Shown: piece by piece, positions 8,423-16,968 of the stretch | How positions within the stretch are numbered: position 1 is the stretch's first letter | How the letters are laid out: every line of letters starts with the position of its first letter | Assembly: GCA_030833925.1 (NCBI GenBank) | Contig: JAURGE010000016.1 | Coordinates: forward strand, 1-50,664 | Length of the DNA: 50,664 nucleotides | From: Alphaproteobacteria bacterium | GTDB lineage: Bacteria > Pseudomonadota > Alphaproteobacteria > Bin95 | Reading direction: 5' to 3' | Notes under the pieces: generated by a model | Database searches by the model: none | What the model was told of the DNA's origin: nothing | The model's input: only the letters and a program-made list of their open reading frames with translations | Program-made: the position numbers and the translations under genes

Positions 8423-9670
8423 ATGCTTCGAAGTGCGTCGCTGCTTCTCACCATAATATTGGCAATGGTCTCGCAGGATCTGATAGCCGCCACAAAAGGT
8501 GATTCTGATCAGGGTATTCGCCGTTCAGAACTGGCGCAGCTTTGCTTGGTTCACCCTTCCTCTAATCCTGCTGACCATCTTGCTGCTTGTGATGAGCTAC
8601 TTCTGACGCCTGGGTTGAGTGGTGACGCAAGAGCTTTCGCGCTTATGGGGCGCGCAGAGGCTCTTCGCCGTGCTGGAAACGCGCAAGGTGCAATTGATGC
8701 AGCTTCGAAAGCAATTGCTCTTAAGCAAGATTTCATTCGAGGATATTTGGTACGCGCTGGCGCGTACATGTTTCAGGAAGATTGGCAGTCAGCAATTGCA
8801 GATGTTTCGACAGCAATTGACTTAGACCGAGGGAATGCGGGTGCTTACGCGGTAAGAGCAGAAATTTACCTCCGCAGAAATCAGCTGAGCTTTGCGCTAG
8901 GTGATATGGATCAGGCGGTAGAGTTAGCTCCAGATGTTGCACAATTTAGGCTGACCCGCGCGACAATTTCTTTTTCATTGGGTCATGCTGATAGTGCTTT
9001 AGGGGATATTCGTGTCGCGTTAAGACAAGAGCCTGAGCAGCTTGGAGCCTACTTGCTGCGGAGCCATATTTACATGCGCCAGCGCGCCTACAATCGTGCT
9101 GCAGCCGATGCAGCATGGGCTCTTAAGCTCGCGCCCAATGAAAGAGCTGCAGCTGATGCTGCGTCAATAGCTCATACCGAGGCTGGGCAATTTGATTTAG
9201 CTCTTGGTGCTGCGAACAAATTTGTCGAGATAGAGCCAGGGGAAGCAGATGCGCTTAATGCTAGATGCTGGGTGAAGGCATTGCAGCCGGACCCGACAGG
9301 TGCATTATCCGACTGTGATAAAGCTATCTTAGCAAACCCTTCACATTTTCAGGCGCTCGATAGTCGAGCTTTCGTCTACTGGCAGCTGGGGCGTGATCAG
9401 GAGGCACAAGCAGATATTGCAGCGGCTCAGAAATTAGATCCAGATTTTTGGGATTGGTCCAAACGCTTAGAACGCTTTCCGCTAATAATGGCAAGACGGT
9501 ACCTTAAGTCATTAAACTATTATCTTGGACCAATTGATGGGGATTTTGATGACCTAGGCCCAACGCAAAAAGCCGTAGCGGACTATCAACGTAAAGTCGG
9601 TATCATAGACGATGGTGAGGTTACCCCTGACTTAATTTCTAGGCTCCGCCAGGAGGCAGAGAAGAGTTAA
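8423..9670 (+). CDS. Exported TPR-repeat protein with C-terminal peptidoglycan-binding-like domain
   Basis: A 415-residue protein. Residues 1 to about 23 (LLLTIILAMVSQDLIAA) form a signal peptide. Residues about 60-345 hold a run of tetratricopeptide units, for example KAIALKQDFIRGYLVRAGAYM, TAIDLDRGNAGAYAVRAEIYL and KAILANPSHFQALDSRAFVYW. The last 60 residues (LNYYLGPIDGDFDDLGPTQ ... DYQRKVGI) resemble a PG_binding_1 fold. It is probably a periplasmic scaffold that touches the cell wall. No catalytic domain is visible. It is transcribed alone, facing the enolase-family gene. The ribosome site is weak. Confidence 0.78.
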   Translation: MLRSASLLLTIILAMVSQDLIAATKGDSDQGIRRSELAQLCLVHPSSNPADHLAACDELLLTPGLSGDARAFALMGRAEALRRAGNAQGAIDAASKAIALKQDFIRGYLVRAGAYMFQEDWQSAIADVSTAIDLDRGNAGAYAVRAEIYLRRNQLSFALGDMDQAVELAPDVAQFRLTRATISFSLGHADSALGDIRVALRQEPEQLGAYLLRSHIYMRQRAYNRAAADAAWALKLAPNERAAADAASIAHTEAGQFDLALGAANKFVEIEPGEADALNARCWVKALQPDPTGALSDCDKAILANPSHFQALDSRAFVYWQLGRDQEAQADIAAAQKLDPDFWDWSKRLERFPLIMARRYLKSLNYYLGPIDGDFDDLGPTQKAVADYQRKVGIIDDGEVTPDLISRLRQEAEKS

Positions 9671-9714
9671 CTTGCCACCAACTGTCTTATTGGCTGTGCA
9701 CGTGGAAAAGGTCT

Positions 9715-10821
9715 CTACGCCTTGACTTTATACTGTTTGATTACATCCTGGTTTGGTTCCTGACCAAGTCCAGCGCCGGAGGGAAGGGGTATATGTCCGT
9801 CTGGTTTAGGGTCCGTTAAACCTGGATAAAGTGTTGCTTCTAGCTTTCCAAAAAGGCGTTCCAGCGGAGCTTTCTGACCGGTAAAAGCTGCCAGGAGATG
9901 CATCGTGGCCACATAGCCTGGCCCAAAATATGGCGAATGCGCTGCAATACCGATGTTATGCATTTCGGCCAGCCTGCAGACTTTTAGAAATTCGGTAACA
10001 CCACCAACTTTTGAGACACTTGGCTGCGCCCAATCAACAGCGCCTGCTCTCATCATTTGCTGGAACTCCCAGGCTGTCGATGCATTTTCGCCTGCTGCGA
10101 CTGGGCATAGGCCATTGGTGCGAACTTCTGCCAAGCCATCAAAATTCTCGGGGGGCCAAACAGGTTCCTCAAGCCAGTGAACGCCGAACTCTGCCATTGC
10201 ATCTCCGACCTCAATTGCTTCAGCTACAGTCCAGGGGCAATTGACGTCGACCATTATTTTACAATCTGGACCACCCCCGCGCCGAGCTGCGGCGACAGCT
10301 TCGGGTGTGCGCTCATGCAGTTTAACGTGGCTATAACCCAAAGCCACGGAGTCTGCTGTTCGCTGTTCTACAAACTCTGGATCTCCAAACCGCATTAGGC
10401 TTGAGTAGGCTGGTACACTTGCCTCTCCGGAGCCTCCGAGTAGTTGCCAAAGAGGCATGTTTGCAGCCTTTCCTGCAATATCCCAAAGCGCGATATCTAC
10501 CCCCGAAATCGCAAAGAGCGTTTGTCCGTATCTGCCGAAGTTGTGATTGACCTTTTGAAGCTCGAGCATCAGAGGCCCTATGGCTCTTGCATCACGCCCC
10601 AAAAGAAACGGTTTTATCTGATGCTCGAATGCGGCGAGCGCAGCTGGAATGCCATTGTGCCCAAAGATTTCGCCGTGGCCGACAAGCCCGTTATCTGTTT
10701 CGATTTCGACGATAAGTGTTTGCATGTTTGCCCAAGGCCGACCACCGAAGCCTGTTGTTGTTGGGCCTCCATGCTCGAAGGGGACAGCTATCCAGTGTGT
10801 ATCTGCGCGGACGATCTTCAT
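9715..10821 (-). CDS. Mandelate racemase/muconate lactonizing enzyme family protein (enolase superfamily)
   Basis: A 368-residue sugar-acid dehydratase/racemase-type enzyme. The capping domain (residues 1 to about 120) is followed by the barrel. K167-x-H169 in VKLHE is the first base motif; D192, E218 and E245 (MVDVN, WLEEP, AAGEN) are the magnesium ligands; H295 is in AAHSPYFG. In the mandelate racemase group an Asp usually pairs with this His, but here the strand reads QPSVSKVGGVTE with Ser268 at that place, so the Asp-His dyad appears broken or replaced. It lies 4 bases behind the CobW-family gene on the same strand. Substrate and even the reaction class (racemase or dehydratase) are open. 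Confidence 0.87.
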   Translation of the reverse strand: MKIVRADTHWIAVPFEHGGPTTTGFGGRPWANMQTLIVEIETDNGLVGHGEIFGHNGIPAALAAFEHQIKPFLLGRDARAIGPLMLELQKVNHNFGRYGQTLFAISGVDIALWDIAGKAANMPLWQLLGGSGEASVPAYSSLMRFGDPEFVEQRTADSVALGYSHVKLHERTPEAVAAARRGGGPDCKIMVDVNCPWTVAEAIEVGDAMAEFGVHWLEEPVWPPENFDGLAEVRTNGLCPVAAGENASTAWEFQQMMRAGAVDWAQPSVSKVGGVTEFLKVCRLAEMHNIGIAAHSPYFGPGYVATMHLLAAFTGQKAPLERLFGKLEATLYPGLTDPKPDGHIPLPSGAGLGQEPNQDVIKQYKVKA

Positions 10822-10825
10822 GGCC

Positions 10826-11926
10826 TTAGACCTTCTCCTGCTGTCCCCAACTTGCCAGCATAGTTTTGATTACCTGTTCTGGCACATCCTTAGCGATAAA
10901 GACCAAACGAGAGCGACGATCTTCTGATGGCCATTTTTCTAGGATTGCCGGGGGGTGAAAGACGTGTTGGACTCCATGTACAGCTACGGGCTGCTCCAGG
11001 CCGTCCACGTTCAGAATTCCTTTTATGCGCAGCATGTCTGCTCCGCGCGCATCAATTAATGACTGAAGGAAGCCAACCCAACTTTCCCAGGGAAGTGCCT
11101 CTTCTTTGTAAATACAAAATGCATGGATGCCATCATGATGATCATGATTATGATCGTCATGATGATGGCTGTGGTCATGCTCATGCTCATGCTCATGACT
11201 ATGATGATGATCATGATGATGGCTATGGTTATGATCGTTTCCTTCGTTGTAAGCCTCTTCATTGAGCCATCGCTGTACGTCGGCTGTCTTAGTCAATGGA
11301 TCGTATAAGCCGGCGCCAAAAAGATGTGCTGGATCAATCTCACCATTCAAAACTTTGAAACGATCCGCACCTGGGTTGATCTGGTTTAGGCGGTCATCGA
11401 GGTTTGAGATTGCAGATGCGGCAGCTATATCCGTTTTAGTGATTAGGAGACGGTCAGCGACGGCCGCCTGTCTGACGCTCTCCTCATGTGCATCTAGCGT
11501 TCCTCCGCCATTAGCGGCGTCAACAGTGGTGACAACGCTGTCGAGGTGGAAGCAGCGGCCTACAAGTGGATCTGCAATTAATGTGTGGACAATCGGGGCA
11601 GGGTCAGCAAGACCGGTTGTTTCTATAACCACTCTATCGAATTCAATGGTCTCACCCCTAGCGCGGCGCCCAAAGAGATCATGTAGCGTTTCGACTAAGT
11701 CCGTCCGCAAGGTACAACAGAGACAGCCCGATTCCATTAAAATGGGTTCTTCTTCTGACTTCTCTACTAGTTCATGATCAAGGCCGACTTCGCCAAACTC
11801 GTTGATGATTACGGCGGCTTTGTCCATCCCAGGATGGCGCAGGAGTTTCGACAGTAATGTAGTCTTTCCCGAACCTAAGAACCCGGTGATGACGGTGATT
11901 GGTATTGTTTGTTCAGCTTCGGACAT
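10826..11926 (-). CDS. CobW/COG0523-family GTPase metallochaperone with His-rich loop
   Basis: A 366-residue G3E-family GTPase. The P-loop GFLGSGKTT is at residues 15-23 and the conserved metal motif CxCC at C68, C70 and C71 (ESGCLCCTLR). A NKxD-type motif appears as ITKTD, and a C-terminal CobW_C domain follows. Between the two domains is a low-complexity segment of about 40 residues with some 21 histidines plus Asp and Glu, able to hold several Zn, Co or Ni ions. COG0523 proteins deliver metal to client enzymes. The next gene in the operon is an enolase-type Mg-dependent enzyme. No cobalamin genes are near, so CobW itself is unlikely. I see no Zur-like palindrome upstream. Confidence 0.9.
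   Translation of the reverse strand: MSEAEQTIPITVITGFLGSGKTTLLSKLLRHPGMDKAAVIINEFGEVGLDHELVEKSEEEPILMESGCLCCTLRTDLVETLHDLFGRRARGETIEFDRVVIETTGLADPAPIVHTLIADPLVGRCFHLDSVVTTVDAANGGGTLDAHEESVRQAAVADRLLITKTDIAAASAISNLDDRLNQINPGADRFKVLNGEIDPAHLFGAGLYDPLTKTADVQRWLNEEAYNEGNDHNHSHHHDHHHSHEHEHEHDHSHHHDDHNHDHHDGIHAFCIYKEEALPWESWVGFLQSLIDARGADMLRIKGILNVDGLEQPVAVHGVQHVFHPPAILEKWPSEDRRSRLVFIAKDVPEQVIKTMLASWGQQEKV
11128..11238 (-). repeat. Low-complexity CAT/GAT-rich tract coding the His-rich loop
   Basis: About 110 bases built mostly from CAT, GAT and closely related triplets (on the plus strand, ATG and ATC triplets). They encode the His/Asp/Glu metal loop of the CobW-family GTPase. Such tracts slip readily in replication, so loop length may vary between strains. 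Open frames in other registers here are by-products of the repeat. Confidence 0.7.
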
Positions 11927-12051
11927 AAGAAATTTCCGTTTGCAGATATTCGTTTCAAAAGGCTAACTGAGTGTAAGCTAATTAATCATATGCCTACAGA
12001 GAGCTTGTTAAGCCATGAAGTGTGCAACCCCGCTGGGCAATTGTCTGAAGA

Positions 12052-12501
12052 TCAGGGCTTTGGTTGCTTAGCGACAACGTAATTCAGCCTTGCAGTCATC
12101 ACCACTTCATTGCTTTGATTTAAAACTTCATAATCAACTACTAGGTGGCCTGTAGATCGTGCAGGTTTGGTTTCGCGTACATGAAATCGCACCATGATTG
12201 TATCGCCAGCTATAACTGGCTTATGCCAGCGAAGTTCATCTAGGCCACGACCACCACGATTATGTCCAAATACGCCCGATTGATACGCTAATCGGAAAGC
12301 GACGAGTTGTGTATGGAACCCGCTTGCAATAATGCTACCGTATATGGAGGTCTCTGCGTATTCCCTGTCCAAGTGGAAGGGTTGTGGGTCCCACATCAAT
12401 GCGAAGTCAGCAATCGACCCTTCGGTAAAGGTATATTTCGCCGTCTCGAAGGTCTGACCAACTTCGAAATCTTCAAACCAGTGAGGCGCGTAGCGGGTCA
12501 T
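12052..12501 (-). CDS. MaoC-like hotdog dehydratase
   Basis: A 149-residue single hotdog domain of the MaoC/(R)-enoyl-CoA hydratase group. It begins with YAPHWFEDFEVGQTFE, and the hydratase-2-like motif DPQPFHLDREYA (Asp and His as catalytic pair) is followed by SGFHTQLVAFRL. Such enzymes add water to 2-enoyl-CoA or act on related thioesters. Its ATG overlaps the TGA of the tartrate-dehydrogenase-like gene (ATGA), so it is coupled to it. It is the last gene of the operon led by an acyl-CoA dehydrogenase. The exact acyl-CoA is not knowable from the sequence. Confidence 0.88.
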   Translation of the reverse strand: MTRYAPHWFEDFEVGQTFETAKYTFTEGSIADFALMWDPQPFHLDREYAETSIYGSIIASGFHTQLVAFRLAYQSGVFGHNRGGRGLDELRWHKPVIAGDTIMVRFHVRETKPARSTGHLVVDYEVLNQSNEVVMTARLNYVVAKQPKP

Positions 12502-13565
12502 ACGTCAGCTAATGCTTCAGCTATGGCATCGCCCACAGTAACGGTTCCAGCATTGCCACCCATATCTTTTGTGCGAGGCCCACCCTCGGTCAAAACGATT
12601 TCAATCGCTTTTTCTATCGCGCGAGCAGCATCCGGATGGCCAAGGTGCTCCATCATCATCGCGCCAGACCAGATTTGGCCAATTGGGTTTGCAACTCCCT
12701 GGCCGGCAATGTCAGGCGCAGAGCCATGAACTGGTTCAAACATCGAAGGATGGTTGCGCTCAGGGTTGATATTCGATGAAGGAGCTATACCGATAGAGCC
12801 AGCTACTGCTGGTCCAAGGTCCGAAAGGATATCACCAAATAGATTTGATCCAACAACCACGTCGAACCAGTCTGGGTGTTGCACAAAATGCGCCGTTAGT
12901 ATGTCGATATGGTACTTGTCAGTTTCAATTTCAGGGTATTCTTTTGCAATAGTGGCAAATCGTTCATCCCAATAAGGCATCGTATGAATGATGCCATTTG
13001 ACTTGGTAGCACTCGTAACTTTTTTGCGCCCCTCCCGGCGGGCAAGCTCAAATGCATATCTTATAATTCGGTCGCATCCCCTTCGGGTAAATACAGCTTC
13101 TTGCATTGCAAGCTCGTGTTCCGTGCCCGCATAAAGCCGTCCCCCAATCTCTGAATATTCGCCTTCGCAATTTTCTCGTACGACAAAAAAGTCTATGTCC
13201 TCGGGGCCTCGATTGGCCAGAGGTGTTGTGGTTCCAGGAAACATGCGGCACGGCCGGAGATTAACGTATTGCTCAAATTCCCTTCGAATGGGAATTAGCA
13301 TATCCCAAAGTGAAACATGGTCGGGAACCGTTGGCCAACCGACAGCCCCCAAGAAGATCGCGTCAGTGGGCCTGATCATCTCTATCCCATCTTCGGGCAT
13401 CAGCCTGCCTGTTGATGCAAAGTTCTCACAGGACCAGTCATATTCGTCGAATTTGAACTCGATTCCGAACTTGCGACCAGCTGCCTCCAGAACTTTTACA
13501 CCCTCAGGCACAACCTCTTTGCCTATTCCGTCTCCCGGCAAAACAGCAATACGATGCTTTGACAT
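12498..13565 (-). CDS. Tartrate / D-malate dehydrogenase-like decarboxylating dehydrogenase (TtuC/DmlA)
   Basis: A 355-residue member of the isocitrate/isopropylmalate dehydrogenase family. The start IAVLPGDGIGKEV, the substrate helix LRPCRMFPGTTTPL, the VRENCEGEYSEIGGRL segment and GSNLFGDILSDLGP are all present. The motif RENCEGEYSEIGGR followed by the TEHE segment is typical of the tartrate/D-malate branch (TtuC, DmlA) rather than LeuB. It oxidises a (2R)-malate-type substrate with NAD and releases CO2, using Mn or Mg. It is the penultimate gene of an operon with ACAD, Usp, an AllA-like protein and MaoC, an unusual setting for this enzyme. LeuB partners LeuC and LeuD are absent. Confidence 0.88.
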   Translation of the reverse strand: MSKHRIAVLPGDGIGKEVVPEGVKVLEAAGRKFGIEFKFDEYDWSCENFASTGRLMPEDGIEMIRPTDAIFLGAVGWPTVPDHVSLWDMLIPIRREFEQYVNLRPCRMFPGTTTPLANRGPEDIDFFVVRENCEGEYSEIGGRLYAGTEHELAMQEAVFTRRGCDRIIRYAFELARREGRKKVTSATKSNGIIHTMPYWDERFATIAKEYPEIETDKYHIDILTAHFVQHPDWFDVVVGSNLFGDILSDLGPAVAGSIGIAPSSNINPERNHPSMFEPVHGSAPDIAGQGVANPIGQIWSGAMMMEHLGHPDAARAIEKAIEIVLTEGGPRTKDMGGNAGTVTVGDAIAEALADV

Positions 13566-13604
13566 AAAATCACTCCTAAAAGTTTAATCGACACCGAGGG
13601 CCTG

Positions 13605-14087
13605 TTAGGGCAAGGCAATCTCTATGTCAGCGTCAGCAGGGGCTTTGGCCCAAGTTGTGTCTGCTTCGGTTCGATCGTCCCAACGCAGCATCAGCATTTC
13701 GGCAGGGCTATCAAAGCAGGCAAAAGGGTGATGCCAAACGTTTGGGCGATAGCAAATACCTATTTTTTCATCCATCACGAAAGCACGGAGTTTGTTAAAG
13801 TCAGGTCCACCATCCGCTGCATTTGGTGCAACTGCGACAAGCCAGCGACCGCAAACTATGGGCGCGAATGCTTGTGCCGATTGGTCATGGCGCTCTAGTG
13901 CTTTAACTCTTATCGCCGACGTCTGTGGTTTTGATCTGCTTATGGAAACATTAAGGCGCGCATGACTGCGACCGTTAGTCATAGAAGCAGCAAAGTCGTG
14001 TCGATCACCTTGTAAGTCTCGTAGTGCAAAGCATTCGCCAAACGGAGCGAACGCAATGGGGTCAAACGGTTCTGGACGGATCAGCAT
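13605..14087 (-). CDS. Ureidoglycolate lyase-family protein (AllA-like)
   Basis: A 160-residue cupin-fold protein of the AllA family. Recognisable parts are the N-terminal PFDPIAFAPFGE, the ERHDQSAQAFAPI segment, VAPNAADGGPDFNKLRAF and the YRPNVWHHPF motif with adjacent histidines. AllA splits ureidoglycolate to glyoxylate and urea in purine/allantoin catabolism. No allantoinase, allantoate hydrolase, urease or uricase gene is in the window. Its start overlaps the stop of the Usp gene (TAATG). The unexpected partners leave open that it acts on another ureido or hydroxy acid. Confidence 0.85.
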   Translation of the reverse strand: MLIRPEPFDPIAFAPFGECFALRDLQGDRHDFAASMTNGRSHARLNVSISRSKPQTSAIRVKALERHDQSAQAFAPIVCGRWLVAVAPNAADGGPDFNKLRAFVMDEKIGICYRPNVWHHPFACFDSPAEMLMLRWDDRTEADTTWAKAPADADIEIALP

Positions 14088-14932
14088 TAGTGATGCACAA
14101 AAACTGGAATGTTAGCTCCACGGATTAGTTCACGAGTGGTAGAACCCATAAAAAGACGTTTAATAAAACCCTCGTGACCAAGTGCGCCAATAACTAGCCT
14201 TCCGGCATTAAGTCCGGCGACAGCCCCTAGTATCGCTGAAGCGTCCGAGCCCTTATGAGCCAGGCCATTTGCCTCTGCTTTGATGCCATAGCTTCTAAAT
14301 AAGGCCGCTCCTCGCTCGGCTAATCCCTGAGCTACCGTTTCATCGGCGTCGATAGATACAACATGTATTTCACGCCCTTCTGCAAGGCCCAGCAGTAAAA
14401 ACATATGCATTGCGCGTGAGGACACGACGCTTCCATCGAAGGCTACAACTACTTTATTAGCGTCAGCATTCGGTGCCATGCTCTCGGGAGCAATCATGAG
14501 CGGTCTAGGGGTATCCTTGAGAAGCTGTTCCACGGTTTCGCCTATTTCATGCTCTTCAACGCCGTGAAAATTAGTTTGGCTCCCAATCATAATCATGTCA
14601 TGGCGGTCAGCTTCTTTATCTATTTGCTCGACGGGGTCCCCTTCGGTGCCAATGGCACCACAGCCAACACCAGCTGCTTCGCATGTTTTGCGGAAAGCTG
14701 CCACTCTTTCACTAATTGCTTCACGACCCTGTTCTAAAAGTGTCTCATTGCGGTGGGCTTGAAAGGCTCTAGCTCCTATCGGAGTAGCTCTTGGGGCCGT
14801 TATCCAGGGCACATCCAATACCCCAATACCAATAAGTTCTGCCCCAGTTCGCTTGCTTACCTCTAGCGCGAGCGCCTGGGCGTTGGCGCTTGAGTCGGAG
14901 CCATCCAATGCAACAACTATACTCTTTAACAT
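14087..14932 (-). CDS. Tandem universal stress protein (UspA family)
   Basis: A 281-residue protein made of two Usp domains. The first, residues 1 to about 145, starts SIVVALDGSDSS and ends in a DTPRPLMIAPE strand. The second, about 150-281, starts KVVVAFDGSVVS and carries the Gly-rich nucleotide loop GALGHEGFIKRLFMGSTTREL. The first domain has GSQTNFHGVEEHE at the matching place, a weaker ATP-loop match. Tandem Usps are cytosolic stress proteins, several of which bind ATP. It lies between the acyl-CoA dehydrogenase and AllA-like genes in one operon. Confidence 0.88.
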   Translation of the reverse strand: MLKSIVVALDGSDSSANAQALALEVSKRTGAELIGIGVLDVPWITAPRATPIGARAFQAHRNETLLEQGREAISERVAAFRKTCEAAGVGCGAIGTEGDPVEQIDKEADRHDMIMIGSQTNFHGVEEHEIGETVEQLLKDTPRPLMIAPESMAPNADANKVVVAFDGSVVSSRAMHMFLLLGLAEGREIHVVSIDADETVAQGLAERGAALFRSYGIKAEANGLAHKGSDASAILGAVAGLNAGRLVIGALGHEGFIKRLFMGSTTRELIRGANIPVFVHH

Positions 14933-14976
14933 TTCCCCGCCCCCTTTAAGCGATCAACTTCTTTAGATTTTATGGC

Positions 14977-16110
14977 TTAGCTGAGCTGGCCAAAACGTGC
15001 CAGATGAAAGTCGCTATCGCCAAAACTGCGGTCAATCATTGTAAGGCGTTTGAAGTAGTGTCCCGCAGCATATTCATCAGTCATCCCAATGCCACCATGG
15101 AGTTGGATTGCTTGTTGACCAACGAAACGGCATGACTTGGCAATTTGAACTTTGCAGGCACTCGCAGCCTTGCGGCGTTCTCTAACATCTTCGTCAGAAA
15201 CGCGCATTGCCACCATCATTGACATAGACTTTGCTTCTTCATGAGCGATGAACATGTCAACCATGCGGTGCTGTAGTACTTGGAATTTTCCAATTGGTTG
15301 ACCAAACTGTTCGCGTGTTTTGATGTATTCGAGTGTCATATTATTTAGGGCACTCATGGCCCCCGTCGCTTCCGCTGCTGTGGCTGCGATAGCGTGATCA
15401 ATGACATGATCTAGGATATCGAAACCCTGATCCTTGTTCCCCACCATCGCACTGCCTGGAATTTTGACGTTATTAAGCGTCACTTCTCCTGCACGCAGCC
15501 CATCGACTGTTGGATAACCTCTAACGGCGACCCCGGAGGCATTTGAGTCTACAAGGAAAAGAGAGATCCCTGCCTCTTCACGGGATCCACCGGATGTCCG
15601 GGCAGAGACGATGAATTTGTCTGCCGATGGGGCTCCAAAAACAACGCTTTTAGCGCCAGAGAGGATATAGTCGCTACCTACTGCTTCAGCCTTAGTTTCC
15701 ACGTCTGCTAAATTGTAACGGGATTGCCGCTCTGCGAATGCTAATGCAAGTTTTAACTCGCCCTCTGCTATTTTTCCGACGATTTCCTGTTGCTGGCTTG
15801 CTGACCCACCTGCAATTATTGCCCCGCCACCAAGCACTACGGTGGAAACAAATGGCTCTGCAACAAGCCCCTTTCCAAATTCCTCCATAACTATCATTGT
15901 TTCAACGGGTGTGCCGCCATAACCTCCTACTGCTTCAGGAAAGGCCATTCCGAGCCACCCAAGTTCGGCAAATTGTTTCCAGTGTGTTTCGGAAAATCCT
16001 TTGTCGTTATCTACTATTTTGCGACGCTGTTCGAACGAATAATTGTCTTGGACAAATCGTTGGACGCTTTCCTGCAGCAGGACCTGATCTTCCGACAACT
16101 CGAAATCCAT
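14977..16110 (-). CDS. Acyl-CoA dehydrogenase family protein
   Basis: A 377-residue flavoprotein with the three ACAD domains: N-terminal helices (MDFELSEDQVLLQESVQRFV), the middle sheet (LALAFAERQSRYN), and a C-terminal helical bundle with the FAD/tetramer motif QLHGGIGMTDEYAAGHYFKR. The region usually holding the catalytic Glu is diverged compared with canonical short-chain enzymes, as in many ACADs of steroid and aromatic side-chain breakdown. It oxidises an acyl-CoA to the 2-enoyl-CoA and passes electrons to ETF. It heads a five-gene operon ending in the MaoC hydratase, which could hydrate its product. A 150-base gap before it should hold the promoter. Confidence 0.88.
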   Translation of the reverse strand: MDFELSEDQVLLQESVQRFVQDNYSFEQRRKIVDNDKGFSETHWKQFAELGWLGMAFPEAVGGYGGTPVETMIVMEEFGKGLVAEPFVSTVVLGGGAIIAGGSASQQQEIVGKIAEGELKLALAFAERQSRYNLADVETKAEAVGSDYILSGAKSVVFGAPSADKFIVSARTSGGSREEAGISLFLVDSNASGVAVRGYPTVDGLRAGEVTLNNVKIPGSAMVGNKDQGFDILDHVIDHAIAATAAEATGAMSALNNMTLEYIKTREQFGQPIGKFQVLQHRMVDMFIAHEEAKSMSMMVAMRVSDEDVRERRKAASACKVQIAKSCRFVGQQAIQLHGGIGMTDEYAAGHYFKRLTMIDRSFGDSDFHLARFGQLS

Positions 16111-16260
16111 AACAGCTGAACTCCCTATCCGCCCAATAATTAGGCCACGCTAATTTTTGAGGTTAAAAGGCTATTCTCGCAACGCACGCGGCGCAAGGCG
16201 TACGTTTCAGATGCCATGATCAGATTTATGGGTTTTTTAATCCAAAAAAGATCATTAAAC

Positions 16261-16953
16261 CTAAAAATTCTCCACCCATGGGCGGACATCAATTTCAACA
16301 GTCCAGCTCGAACGAGCCTGTGAGTGGAGATGCCAGTAGCTATCCGCGATGTCGTCAGGATTCAGCCATTTATCCGGGACTTTAGGGTCCTCTGGCCTAT
16401 GTTTCGCGCGGATCCCACCATCAACTATGATATGCCCAACGTGAATCCCCTTGGGGCCTAATTCTCTTGCCATTGAAAAGGCCAGAGCGCGCAAACCGAA
16501 CTTACCAACTGCAAACCCTGCTGATTTGGCATAGCTTTTCACCGAAGCGGTTGCTCCTGTGAAAAGTATTGTACCGACACCTTTTTGTGTCATTTGTCGC
16601 GCTGCTTCACGACCTACCAAGAAGCCGCCATGGCACGCGGCCATCCACGCTTGAATAAATTCGTCTGATTCTATCTCTAAAATACTTTTACGTACTCTCC
16701 CACTTGCATTGAAAACAACAACGTCTGGAGTTCCTAGGGACGCAGTGACCTGGTCAAACAACACTTTTACCTGGTCTTCTTTGGTTGCATCACAGCTGAA
16801 GCCCTGAGCCCCTGATACCGTTTCGCAAATTGCTGAGACTTTCTCTAAACTTCGTGATGCAAGAGCAACCTTGAAGCCTTCTTTCGCAAATCGCCTTCCG
16901 ATAGATGCCCCAAGGCCTGCACCTGCTCCTACGACTAATAAAACTTCAGACAT
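16261..16953 (-). CDS. Short-chain dehydrogenase/reductase-like protein with Phe at the catalytic Tyr position
   Basis: A 230-residue Rossmann-fold SDR. The cofactor loop is VVGAGAGLGASIGRRFA (GxxxGxG type), the acidic patch is CDATKEDQ, and FNASGR replaces the usual NNAG. FTGATAS supplies the Ser/Thr. The active-site helix reads SAGFAVGKFGLRALA: K151 is kept but residue 147 is Phe where classical SDRs have Tyr. Either another residue supplies the proton or the protein does different chemistry. I recall related atypical SDRs with Phe here, so it may define a subfamily. It lies 15 bases after the hydratase-like gene in the operon of the Baeyer-Villiger monooxygenase. Confidence 0.85.
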   Translation of the reverse strand: MSEVLLVVGAGAGLGASIGRRFAKEGFKVALASRSLEKVSAICETVSGAQGFSCDATKEDQVKVLFDQVTASLGTPDVVVFNASGRVRKSILEIESDEFIQAWMAACHGGFLVGREAARQMTQKGVGTILFTGATASVKSYAKSAGFAVGKFGLRALAFSMARELGPKGIHVGHIIVDGGIRAKHRPEDPKVPDKWLNPDDIADSYWHLHSQARSSWTVEIDVRPWVENF

Positions 16954-16968
16954 TGATGTTTCTCTTGC

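Noticed and set aside
11056-11308. Open frames rich in Met and Ile on both strands across the His-rich tract
   Set aside because: They are out-of-register readings of the CAT/GAT repeat inside the CobW-family gene.
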